A stretch of 64,000 nucleotides of DNA from Hofstenia miamia (taxonomy: Eukaryota > Xenacoelomorpha > Acoela > Hofsteniidae): contig CABFPE010000079.1 of the NCBI GenBank assembly GCA_900660155.1, positions 1,104,335 to 1,168,334 of the forward strand, read 5' to 3'. Below the pieces are notes generated by a model, which was given only the letters and a program-made list of their open reading frames with translations, ran no database searches and was not told where the DNA came from. The position numbers were made by a program, and so were the translations under genes. This document shows, piece by piece, positions 24,392 to 33,376 of the stretch (positions within the stretch are counted from its first letter, which is position 1; every line of letters starts with the position of its first letter).

Positions 24392-25440
24392 CATTTTTTT
24401 CAAAGATTCATGCTGGTATTCCTCTCAGCTCAGGGAACTCACCAGTTCCCAGGGAGTCTGAGAGCTTTCCTCAGGACTCTAGTTGTTCCTAACAATGCTC
24501 CTCCCCACTTTGGTACTCCCAACTCCTTCACTTATCTCTTGTGCTTTTTACTTATTGCTCCTAATGCTCTTATTACTATTGGGACTACTTCAACCTTTTT
24601 TAATTTCCACAGCCTTTAAATTTCCTCTGATAACTCCCTGTATCTTCTCTTTCTCTTTGCACTTTACATTTCGGTCCTTTGGTACTGCTATATCTATCAA
24701 TGTTCCTAAACTTTTCTGTTTGTCTACCACTACTATGTGTGGCCTCCGTGCTTCTATCACATTGCTTGTCTCTATGTTGAAGTCCCACAGTATCTTAGCT
24801 TTTTCTTTTTCTATGACGCATTGTGGCTTTTGCTCATACCACTTGTCTCCTTCTTCTAGCCCATGCTGCTTGCTCAAACTCCAGTGAACTATTCTTCCCA
24901 CCTTGTCATGCCTGAACTTATACTCATTCTGTGCAAACTTCTCACACCATGCTATCAGATGATCTACTGTCTCTGCCTCTTTCTTACATAGAATACACTT
25001 GTCACTTACTTCCACTCGTCTGTCTATATGCNCCCTTATGCCTTTCCATGTACAGCCTATCTACATCTCCATTTATGTTGAATGCATTCTCTGCTGCGTT
25101 TATCTTCCTTGTTCCACCTAACTATTCCTGCTGAATATCTGAACACTGGTATCACCCATGCATTAATTGCTTTTATACTATTCTGCCCATTCAGTGCTGA
25201 CTTCTGTAGAACCTTTCTTATTCTCCTCTTGTATTCTTTTCTTAGCCTCATCTTCATTTCCTCATGATCTGTTCTGTCCCTCTCTATCACTCCTAAGTAC
25301 TTGTACCCCTCTTTGACTTCCTCAATCTTATCCCAAATTCTCGTTCTTAAAGCATCCCCATCCATACACTTACCTCTAGTCATTGTCACTGCCGCACACT
25401 TTCCTAATCCAAATTCCAACCCAAAATCTCTGCTAGCCTT
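24392..25440 (-). pseudogene. LINE C: 5'-truncated non-LTR RT, C-terminal half
   Basis: Minus-strand remains of a reverse-transcriptase C-terminus. In order: FGLEFGLGKCAAVTMTRG (after motif C), EGYKYLGVIE (motif D region), EYKRRIRKVLQ, SIKAINAWVIPVFRYSAGIV, DRLYMERHKG, then a Cys/His knuckle SDKCILCKKEAETVDHLIAW, a tail with HIVVVDKQKSLGTLIDIAVP, and VVPIVIRALGAISKK. The knuckle CxxC-x8-H-x4-C lies about 300 codons before the end. Catalytic RT motifs A-C are missing. One frameshift lies near 25057 and one N at 25031. This tail type differs from LINEs A, B and E; the clade is left open. Both ends abut (ATT)n. Confidence 0.85.
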
Positions 25441-25466
25441 TATTATTATTTTTACTATTATTATTA
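25439..25466. repeat. (ATT)-rich junction at the truncated 5' side of LINE C
   Basis: TTATTATTATTTTTACTATTATTATTAC stands at the exact point where the RT homology on the minus strand begins, mirroring the (ATT)n at the other end of the fragment. Confidence 0.6.
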
Positions 25467-25739
25467 CATTTGCATAAACAAAGTTTTGCATAAAATAGAC
25501 TTTTGAAGAGCTTTAAATGTTCAAGAATCGTTTGAACTAGATTAATCAGTTCCATAGGTTTATTAATACTCATCCCAATTATTTGCGGTTTAATGAGTGG
25601 TGGTGGCTTTATTCGAACATCCACCCTCCACCAGTCAATCAACTACAAATCGTGGGATTAAATGATAAATTTATTACATATATTTTTTTCTTGAAAGTCT
25701 ACCTAATGAATACATTCTAAAAGGAAAACACATTGAACG

Positions 25740-25768
25740 TTTCGATTATATTATATAATCATCATCAG
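25740..25768 (-). ncRNA. Hammerhead ribozyme-like core of Penelope element A
   Basis: On the minus strand CTGATGA is followed by a perfect 7-bp stem (GATTATA, loop TAA, TATAATC) and then GAAA, the conserved core layout of hammerhead ribozymes (CUGAUGA, helix II, GAAA). Penelope-like elements are known to carry such motifs in their terminal repeats, and this one lies about 140 bases downstream of the GIY-YIG stop of the element on the same strand. Helices I and III were not traced fully, so activity is not claimed. Confidence 0.7.
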
Positions 25769-25905
25769 CAAATAACCTGCGGCTAAAATATTTTTACAGT
25801 ATACAAACTACATTAAAATTATGGAATGAAATCTAAAATATATATAAATACTTTGTTGGATTAATTTGTTTATTCAATAACTTTGTTTTATCGATGTTGT
25901 TAATT

Positions 25906-27122
25906 TCAATGGTTCTGCAAATTTGTATACTTTGTTCTTGTAATGATCTTAAAATTTTCAATGTTGATAGTATGAATGTGATTAAAAATTTCTGTTAAAT
26001 GGCCATTGATGTGCTCTTTGATTCGCGAAACAAAATGACGGATGGTTTCATCGATGTATGATTTCTTACAATCATCACAAGTATATTTATAAACTAATAA
26101 TGAAGCCAGTCCTTTTGATATTTGATCTTTGTTGCGAATTAAATTTAGTGTTTTGAATAATTGAAATATTGGAATAATCGTTGTAAATTTTACAATTGTA
26201 TTAAATGATCGTTGCTTATTTTCAATTGAATTGCATTATTTTCAATGAATGGTAATTTCCAATATATTTCTTTCTTAGTTTCTTATATATTTTCATCAGA
26301 TTTTTCATGATTAGTTGACAATAAACATTGATCTACAATTTTCTTTATAAGATGATGTGGATATCCATTATCACAAAACATGTCATATAAATGATTTAAA
26401 GAGTTTGTAATTTTCAAATATGATGATGATATTTTGATAACTCTTTTCCATAAACATTGATTGTATTTAACTTATGCTTTGGATCACAATAAGAATCAAA
26501 TGGTATGTAAAGACCGCTGTTCGTTTCCTTAATAAATATTTCAATTTCATATGATCTTCCACGATTTTTTACAGTAATATCTAAACAATTTATCTTCTTC
26601 TCATTTTCTTGTTCTAATGTAAATTTTATTTCAGGCAATTGATTATCTATAAAGTAAAAAAAGTCGTCAATTTTTCTTTGATTGTATAATACAGCAAATA
26701 TATATATATATATCATATCTATGATAGCATAGAATTTCATTTAATTTCAAATTCATATTCAATTATATCCATTGCAAAACTATCCATTGTAGGGCCTAAG
26801 GGTGAACTCATAGCCATTCCATCAATCTGTTTATATATATGTTGATTAAACAAAAACGAAGTATCTAAACATGCCGTTTCAAGGAGCCTTTTAAGAGAAC
26901 TGTGAGAAATTGCCAAAGTATCTTTTGGAATCACATTTAATATCTGATCAATCGGTTTTTTGCCTGGAATATTAGTAAAAAAATAGATTTAACAGTAATT
27001 TTGGAGTGCGATTTTTCATTGAACAAATTTTTGAAGATATTTGTAACATTGAAAAAATCTGATAAATTATATTTTGGTGGAATAAATTTCTTAATGAGAT
27101 TGTCTAGCCATGTAGTAAACAT
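25906..27122 (-). pseudogene. Penelope-like element A (RT plus GIY-YIG), broken
   Basis: Minus-strand frames give, in order, LDNLIKKFIP, SLFTNIPGKKPIDQ, YKQIDGMAMSSPLGPTM (RT motif B), a damaged motif C, NQLPEIKFTLEQENEKKINC with LDITVKN, FIKETNSGLYIPFDSYC, and a GIY-YIG endonuclease (VYKYTCDDCKKSYIDETIRH, SRIKEHINGHL). This RT-then-GIY-YIG order defines Penelope-like elements. Where YVDDIFAV is expected (around 26700-26716) a TA expansion shifts the frame and destroys the catalytic site. YIGET is changed to YIDET. At least three frame breaks. The 5' part is missing upstream of 27122. Confidence 0.9.
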
Positions 27123-27235
27123 TTTAAAGAGCTTTAATCTAAGGGCAAGTTGCTTCTCATTGTATTAAGCTTTTCAAAACAAATGAATGTATATCATTTG
27201 CAAATAAATGATATTTTCAATTCCTCGAATTGCAG

Positions 27236-27374
27236 GACAACAATGTGTTCAGCCTTGAGGAGCGAAGACTGCTCGAAAGCGCAGAAAGATAATCTGTTAT
27301 CCATGGAAGCGCAGTTTCGCGAAGATCAATCTAGGAAGAATTCTAAAAAGCCTATCAATGTCACAATCCAATAG
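27236..27374 (+). other. Exon-like open segment between the two Penelope relics
   Basis: Follows AATTCCTCGAATTGCAG and reads TMCSALRSEDCSKAQKDNLL, SMEAQFREDQSRKNSKKPIN, then VTIQ and TAG. It is GC-richer than its surroundings with mixed codons. It could be a terminal exon of a host gene or part of a retroelement. No family is recognised. Confidence 0.25.
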
Positions 27375-27477
27375 GTTGGTCAACCAGTGTTTTGTTCGCA
27401 TCAAATGTGTGATCTATGTCATTAACCAATTTGACAATGGCAGTTTCAAGACAATGAAATCTGCAAAAGGGAGATTG
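27361..27477 (-). pseudogene. Short LINE RT relic (L2/CR1-type)
   Basis: The minus strand reads QSPFCRFHCLETAIVKLVND, IDHTFDANKTL before a stop. This matches the layout of the RT block between the finger motif and motif A in L2/CR1-type LINEs (Q-S-x-Y-R-x-x-H-S-x-E-T-A-L). It is only about 38 residues and differs from the same block in LINEs A and B, so it would represent another LINE family. Confidence 0.45.
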
Positions 27478-27579
27478 AAATTTTGGTAGATAATCATGTA
27501 AATCAGAATATCAACTACTGTAAAATCACTGCGATCAGCGCATTCCCGTATTATTAAATCGTAACAATCATAACCAAAT

Positions 27580-28006
27580 CAAATCAAAAGAAGAACCAAA
27601 TTTAAAACAAATATTTTGGAAACTTCCTCATATCAACAACAAAGTTAAAGTTTTCCAATCAAAGATAAAGATATTAAATTTTGATTTAAAAAAAAAATCA
27701 AGAATAATACAAATTTTAACATCATTACAAACTCAAAATATTTTAATAAACAAAGATCCTGTACCAAAATTAATGTTTTCTTCATTGGATTATAAATATA
27801 CATGTGAAGATTGTCAACAATCTTACATCAGAGAGACACGAAGATACTTTGCTACAAAAATCCAAGAACATCTTTTAGGTCACCTTAAATCAGAAATTTA
27901 CCAACATCAACATCCAATCAAAAAAGAAAATTTTGAAATATTGTTAAAAACAAACTATCCAATAATTGCAGAATATATAAAGAAATTTTTATTTATCAGT
28001 TTTTAA
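27580..28006 (+). pseudogene. Penelope-like element B, 3' part with GIY-YIG domain
   Basis: The plus-strand frame reads EEPNLKQIFWKLPHINNKVK, KDPVPKLMFSSLDYKYTCED, CQQSYIRETRRYFATKIQEH and LLGHLKSEIYQHQH. This is the linker and GIY-YIG endonuclease of a Penelope-like element. It aligns throughout with the same region of element A (YKYTC-x2-C-x2-SYIxET-R-x4-x-I-x-EH), but the two are clearly diverged copies. The Gly of YIGET is replaced by Arg. The RT domain is absent, so the copy is 5'-truncated. It is oriented opposite to element A. Confidence 0.85.
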
Positions 28007-28178
28007 TTGTCAATATTTATCTGAATAAAGAATATCTTATCTTATCTTAAGAAAGAAATAAGATCAAGATTAATGAATAAACAGAAGAATTATTATAACA
28101 TCAACATTTTCTAATGCATGCAATTTTAATTAATTTTAAGTGTTGTAAATTGTAATTATCTTTCATTCCAAATTTGTT

Positions 28179-28201
28179 CTGATAAAGATTTTGAATCGAA
28201 A
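28179..28201 (+). ncRNA. Hammerhead-like core of Penelope element B
   Basis: CTGATAA, a 4-bp stem (GATT, loop TTG, AATC), then GAAA. Compared with element A the CTGATGA box has one substitution and helix II is shorter. It lies about 170 bases downstream of the GIY-YIG stop on the same strand, the same relative place as in element A. The altered core suggests it is inactive. Confidence 0.55.
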
Positions 28202-28238
28202 CCGGTCGCATTTATGAAGCTCAGAAATTTAATACTTT

Positions 28239-28240
<2 letters not shown>

Positions 28241-28279
<39 letters not shown>
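28241..28279. repeat. (TA)n microsatellite
   Basis: About 39 bases of TA repeat after element B. Confidence 0.95.
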
Positions 28280-28282
<3 letters not shown>

Positions 28283-28339
28283 CAATATTTAGTGTAATTC
28301 ATTTTGTTTTTCTGCTAAAATAACATCAATTCCTCGATG

Positions 28340-29339
28340 NNNNNNNNNNNNNNNNNNNNNNNNNNNNNNNNNNNNNNNNNNNNNNNNNNNNNNNNNNNNN
28401 NNNNNNNNNNNNNNNNNNNNNNNNNNNNNNNNNNNNNNNNNNNNNNNNNNNNNNNNNNNNNNNNNNNNNNNNNNNNNNNNNNNNNNNNNNNNNNNNNNNN
28501 NNNNNNNNNNNNNNNNNNNNNNNNNNNNNNNNNNNNNNNNNNNNNNNNNNNNNNNNNNNNNNNNNNNNNNNNNNNNNNNNNNNNNNNNNNNNNNNNNNNN
28601 NNNNNNNNNNNNNNNNNNNNNNNNNNNNNNNNNNNNNNNNNNNNNNNNNNNNNNNNNNNNNNNNNNNNNNNNNNNNNNNNNNNNNNNNNNNNNNNNNNNN
28701 NNNNNNNNNNNNNNNNNNNNNNNNNNNNNNNNNNNNNNNNNNNNNNNNNNNNNNNNNNNNNNNNNNNNNNNNNNNNNNNNNNNNNNNNNNNNNNNNNNNN
28801 NNNNNNNNNNNNNNNNNNNNNNNNNNNNNNNNNNNNNNNNNNNNNNNNNNNNNNNNNNNNNNNNNNNNNNNNNNNNNNNNNNNNNNNNNNNNNNNNNNNN
28901 NNNNNNNNNNNNNNNNNNNNNNNNNNNNNNNNNNNNNNNNNNNNNNNNNNNNNNNNNNNNNNNNNNNNNNNNNNNNNNNNNNNNNNNNNNNNNNNNNNNN
29001 NNNNNNNNNNNNNNNNNNNNNNNNNNNNNNNNNNNNNNNNNNNNNNNNNNNNNNNNNNNNNNNNNNNNNNNNNNNNNNNNNNNNNNNNNNNNNNNNNNNN
29101 NNNNNNNNNNNNNNNNNNNNNNNNNNNNNNNNNNNNNNNNNNNNNNNNNNNNNNNNNNNNNNNNNNNNNNNNNNNNNNNNNNNNNNNNNNNNNNNNNNNN
29201 NNNNNNNNNNNNNNNNNNNNNNNNNNNNNNNNNNNNNNNNNNNNNNNNNNNNNNNNNNNNNNNNNNNNNNNNNNNNNNNNNNNNNNNNNNNNNNNNNNNN
29301 NNNNNNNNNNNNNNNNNNNNNNNNNNNNNNNNNNNNNNN
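28340..29339. other. Assembly gap of exactly 1,000 N
   Basis: Placeholder gap. The sequence on its right begins AGCTTTATTAATTATTATT, which resembles the 3' end of LINE A (AAAGCTTTATTTATTTATTA), so a LINE A-type copy may be hidden in the gap. Confidence 0.97.
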
Positions 29340-29349
29340 AGCTTTATTA

Positions 29350-29398
<49 letters not shown>
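29340..29398 (+). repeat. AGCTTTATT plus (ATT)n, possible LINE 3' tail
   Basis: AGCTTTATTAATTATTATT continues into about 50 bases of (ATT)n. The AGCTTTATT start matches the last bases of LINE A before its tail. Confidence 0.6.
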
Positions 29399-29399
<1 letters not shown>

Positions 29400-29498
29400 A
29401 GTAAATTTAATGTATTATATATATTTTATACATTTAATACAATTTGGAGTTTGTTAATAATCTCAATCTAAACGAAATTGTAGAACAATCAGAAATTT

Positions 29499-29627
29499 AT
29501 GTCAAAGAAGAAACGCGAAGAAGCTAGTGGAATGCAGTATTCATTAGAAACATTGCAACAATTTCATGAGCAAGGACAAAAAGACACTAAAAGCTGTTCG
29601 CAATCCCAAAATCAACTTAGTCAGCAG
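29499..29627 (+). CDS. Candidate host-gene exon, charged Gln-rich peptide
   Basis: A 43-codon open segment from ATG at 29499 ending at CAG|GTTCGT, in phase 0. It reads MSKKKREEASGMQYSLETLQ, QFHEQGQKDTKSCSQSQNQL, SQQ. The segment is GC-richer than the AT-rich flanks and upstream ATTGTAG could be an acceptor at 29485. Beyond the donor the frame turns into an AT-rich, Asn/Tyr-rich run, as expected of an intron. I do not recognise the protein. No second exon was identified on this strand. Confidence 0.4.
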
Positions 29628-29834
29628 GTTCGTTATTATTTTAAAAATTCATACAATAGTATTTTATATAATTGTTTAAATTTGAATTGAATGTAGCAGC
29701 TCGATTTCAATTAAAAGTTTTAAATTTACCTTAGAAAAATATTCGTCTTTATTGATTATATAATACACTCGATTTAATAACCACTCCAGTTTTCAGGTTT
29801 CTCTGATTTATAGGATACTAAAGATCTTCACATT

Positions 29835-29972
29835 CTATAAAAGAAACCGATGATAAGGCTCAAATTTTGCATTCACATTACAATGCTTTGGATCCCCATT
29901 TGTGCTGATGCGGATAATCAGTGATTTATACAATCCATGCCCATCTTTTTCTTCTGTAAGGCTCTGCACCAC
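29835..29972 (-). CDS. Candidate terminal exon of a host gene, unknown protein
   Basis: Minus-strand segment of 45 codons plus TAG after the acceptor GTTTTCAG. It reads VVQSLTEEKDGHGLYKSLII, RISTNGDPKHCNVNAKFEPY, HRFLL. Base composition and residue use look coding against the AT-rich background. The upstream exon was not found; phase is unknown. It faces the candidate exon at 29499-29627 on the other strand, so they would belong to different genes. Not recognised. Confidence 0.35.
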   Translation of the reverse strand: MVQSLTEEKDGHGLYKSLIIRISTNGDPKHCNVNAKFEPYHRFLL

Positions 29973-32178
29973 CTGAAAACACGTAGATTCAATTTACCTC
30001 AACTAATGTATGAATACTGACACAATTAACAAAACTATTTAAACCCAGTAAGTTTTGGACGTTGGTAAGCTAACAGGCACCTTCGCGTTGCTGTGATATG
30101 ATTCTGGTAGCAGAAGAATGTATAAATATGTGTAGAAAATATATGAAATTTTTTTAATTACGAAGATGTTCTGAAGCAAAATAATATAGCAATTAATAGA
30201 ACATAGAGCGTCTGTAAGCATTTAAAGACAAATATTGCTAATAGTTTCCACAAAAAGTGGATAATTTCTTGACATGGTCTTTTTGCATTATAATCATGTT
30301 TAGCATATTTTATTCTTTATCTGTACCAGGTCGCACCATTTACATTGGTACCAGTATCCGCCCTGTCTAGAATCATTTGGGGCTATGGACTTTTGATAGA
30401 GTGGACAAATTTTATATAGTATTATAGATTGCAATTCAAAGAAAAATACAGCTTAAGTAATATATGTAAAGTAGATTTCTGCACTGTCATTTATCAATGA
30501 TATAATTTAGCATAGAGACTGTAGTGTCATTTGACCAATCCTTGCATTTGATATACTACAAAACTAGATACATTATCGTTTGAATTTAGCTTCAAATCAG
30601 TTGTTTTAGTATATAGCAAGGCATTTTTGCTTTTGAGTAAGATGTCAAATGTGAGTGATGTCCCTCAAGTATATGCATGCAATTCTAATAAAGGAATGCA
30701 TTTCTTTACTATATTGTATATTCAGAAAACTTTTTTGAAGAAGCTTAGGTTTAAGATGTTTATTGCTTAAAGCTTGCAATTTCTAAATAAATATTAACTT
30801 TCTCAAAAGAATCATAATGAAATACAAACAAATAGCAAAATTTGAATATTTCATTGTATTTTCCATCAATTCTTTAAATTGGAATTGATTATCAATATGT
30901 ACAAAATCCTAGAGTACATTTGTTCTGCTTTTGTAAATTTAAGACAGCCGAACCCGTGTCCGTACACCTTTCAGTGAAACCGACCGGGAGAAAAAGGAAT
31001 CCTCACCTAGTAGGGTTTACAATTTTCATGGATAAAACAAAAAATAATAAGTAAAATGCATACATAATAGGTTGCAAATTTTCCATTGTTGAAGCCATTT
31101 TGGGAATTTGACTTTGAAAAGTTTAACTATAGCTGATCACAAGTTTTTGATTACAAGATAAATTTACTAATTACTAAATCTTTCATTTAGCATTAGGGTA
31201 GACTATTACCCCCAACAACATGTTTAAACTCTGGTCGATTTCAGAGAATAAGTTGATGTTAATATGTAGTACAAAAAATAGGTTATTTGAATTTAAACCC
31301 TACCCGATTTAAAAAATGCCGCATTGAATACTTCATATGGAGGTCTTGGTGAAACCAAATATGGCTTTCATACGTCTTGAGGATGGCCTATATGGTCTTG
31401 TTCGAGTTTTACATAAGTCACAATGTCGCACCTCTAGGATGTCAGTTCAAGACCGCAATATGACTTCATTTCAGACTAGTAAATGACCAATTGAAGATCA
31501 TAGGAAAAATGATAATATTGATACTAATTGCACTTTATAGAGCGAATAAATATATAAATTAATAGATGGACTATTGAATTCATAATATAACGAAATTTTA
31601 TTTAAGAAAACATTAGGCGTAATTTTATATTAAAACTCACCAATAAATATTTAAAAAACAACTAATTAAGTGTATTATATATATATATATATATATATAC
31701 GTATAAAATTTTATATCTATATAACATTTAAATGGATAAATACTTATTTAAAACAAAAAACAATATTTTGACAAGATTACAACATATGAAGCAGCTAGAG
31801 TAAATTTCAAATAAATACTATAAAGATCTAGTTGATTTTTTCAATTACAATAGTAGATTGCAAACAATTAACAAATAAATTCTTTTACATTCTTAATGTT
31901 TACACCAAAAAAGGGTGTTTTCAAGAAAAATGAACGATCTATAATTGATTTGTTATAACATTTGTTCAAAACCCTAATGGATTATTTGAGATAGCGCTGT
32001 ACAACTTACGATATTGCACTATAGAACGGTGGCTATGTTTAGTTTGATTAAATTTTTATTGAGTTTTGGAATATATGATATTTATTTAGCAAAATTGAAG
32101 AATCACTCTATTGCTTGTTAATTGCCATTTGTACCTTAAGTACATTTCACTATCATCCCATTCGACACCATATTTTAG
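29973..32178. other. Stretch without a supported gene
   Basis: AT-rich. A GC-richer patch at 30330-30372 ends in a CAGGGCGGATACTGG-like motif on the minus strand, perhaps a transposon end with no partner. (TA)n at 31676-31699. On the minus strand 30045-30112 a short open segment follows CTGCTACCAG, too short to call. Confidence 0.5.
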
Positions 32179-32223
32179 ATAATGGCCATAATTTATGACC
32201 TAATTTTAAAATATGGCCATTAT
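32179..32223. repeat. Short perfect inverted repeat (12-bp arms)
   Basis: ATAATGGCCATA at 32179-32190 and TATGGCCATTAT at 32212-32223 with a 21-nt loop, extended by weaker pairing. No function assigned. Confidence 0.6.
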
Positions 32224-32640
32224 TGAGGGTAACACATTTCGTCTTGCCATACATAGCCAAACAATAAACGGAACAATGCTTACTGGGGAAAATTTAATAG
32301 GTGTACAATGAAAGCCTTATTATATTTTCAAATTAGAATTCACCGAATAAATTACTACATCGCAGAAAATAAGTTTACATAAAATGCATCCCCATGTACT
32401 ATTTATAAGTCAAATGTCTTTTTAATTATACATTTCGCAGAAATTGCTACAAAGCATATACCAATTGAGCTATTATACAATATTTAAATTAAATTTGAGT
32501 TGTTTCATACATTGTTGAACTTTAAACAAACACACTTTGTCTAATTCATTGTTTTCGGTTTGATTGAAGGAAAAACCGAGTTTTATATTCCCTCCAAAAG
32601 AAATGTGTTCACAATAGCTTTAGTTTGTTGAGTTAAATTT

Positions 32641-32774
32641 TTGATTGGCTAATGGGAACGTTCCGCTCTTGTGTGAGTGAGTCAACGACAGTGTGAATAA
32701 AAAGCAAAATATCGTCGACGATTATTGCGCAATTGAACATTTATTACACATGCGCTGTACAGTAGCAGAGGAAA
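32641..32774 (+). promoter_or_regulatory. CpG-containing upstream region of the 126-codon ORF
   Basis: GGAACGTTCCGC, ATCGTCGACGAT and TGCGCAATTG cluster just upstream of the ORF, in a genome where CpG is otherwise rare. TAGCAG|AGGAAAATG at the start could be a cis- or trans-splice acceptor. Promoter function is inferred from position only. Confidence 0.35.
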
Positions 32775-33155
32775 ATGTTCAGTCTTAATCAAAAGTATCA
32801 AAAAGTACAGATTGGATCTGATGTTGGGAGTCCCACCACCGAGGAACCCACAGGACTAAAAAAGCTTGTGTCATTTACCAAGAGTGCTGATTCTACCGGC
32901 AAGACAAATTCCACAGAGAGGACCCGAAGTAATTCCGCAGTAAACGATAAAACTAAAGTTGATTCTTCATGGTTTAAAAATCTTATCAGTAATGACACGA
33001 AAAAAGACTGTGATGATAAGGCTTGTCAGAAATGTCGGCTTTTGGAAGAAAGGGTCGCTACACTGGAATCACAAATGCTTAATGTGATGCAGATGCTTAA
33101 TATCCATCCAGACGAAAGTACCACTAACATTAATGGTAATGGGATTTCCACATAA
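32775..33155 (+). CDS. Hypothetical 126-residue protein with C-terminal coiled coil
   Basis: The best host-gene candidate in the window. It is a single open frame with balanced codon use and clearly higher GC than its flanks. Residues 1-75 are hydrophilic, Ser/Thr/Lys-rich and probably disordered (SPTTEEPTGLKKLVSFTKS). Residues 79-110 (CDDKACQKCRLLEERVATLE, SQMLNVMQMLNI) combine three Cys (79, 84, 87) with a heptad-like helix, so a short coiled coil or dimerisation segment is likely. The ATG context GAAAATGT and the CpG-richer upstream sequence fit a first exon or intronless gene. It lies 222 bp before an unrelated Tc1 element. I do not recognise the family. An ATTAAA follows near 33290. Confidence 0.6.
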   Translation: MFSLNQKYQKVQIGSDVGSPTTEEPTGLKKLVSFTKSADSTGKTNSTERTRSNSAVNDKTKVDSSWFKNLISNDTKKDCDDKACQKCRLLEERVATLESQMLNVMQMLNIHPDESTTNINGNGIST

Positions 33156-33376
33156 TTGAGTAACTGTTAATCGATTGGAAGATTGGGACATTGTTTCGAC
33201 TTAAATGCTTTGAAACGGTTTAGTGGATTTTAGACTACAATTTCAAGTGTGTTTTATATCGTAGGTAAATTAGTAAAATGTAATTTCTATTAAATTTTAG
33301 TACAATTCTGTTATATGCAATTACAGGTATTTATATTTTTACAATCTGCTATGTGCAACTTCAGCCATTGCATATA

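Noticed and set aside
24037-24887. Plus-strand ORFs rich in Ser, Leu, Phe and Cys
   Set aside because: They are antisense shadows of LINE C and the neighbouring minus-strand coding-like sequence.
30045-30112. Minus-strand short segment after CTGCTACCAG reading NHITATRRCLLAYQRPKLTG
   Set aside because: Only 22 codons with one weak acceptor; a loose resemblance to a GINS-type motif was not convincing.
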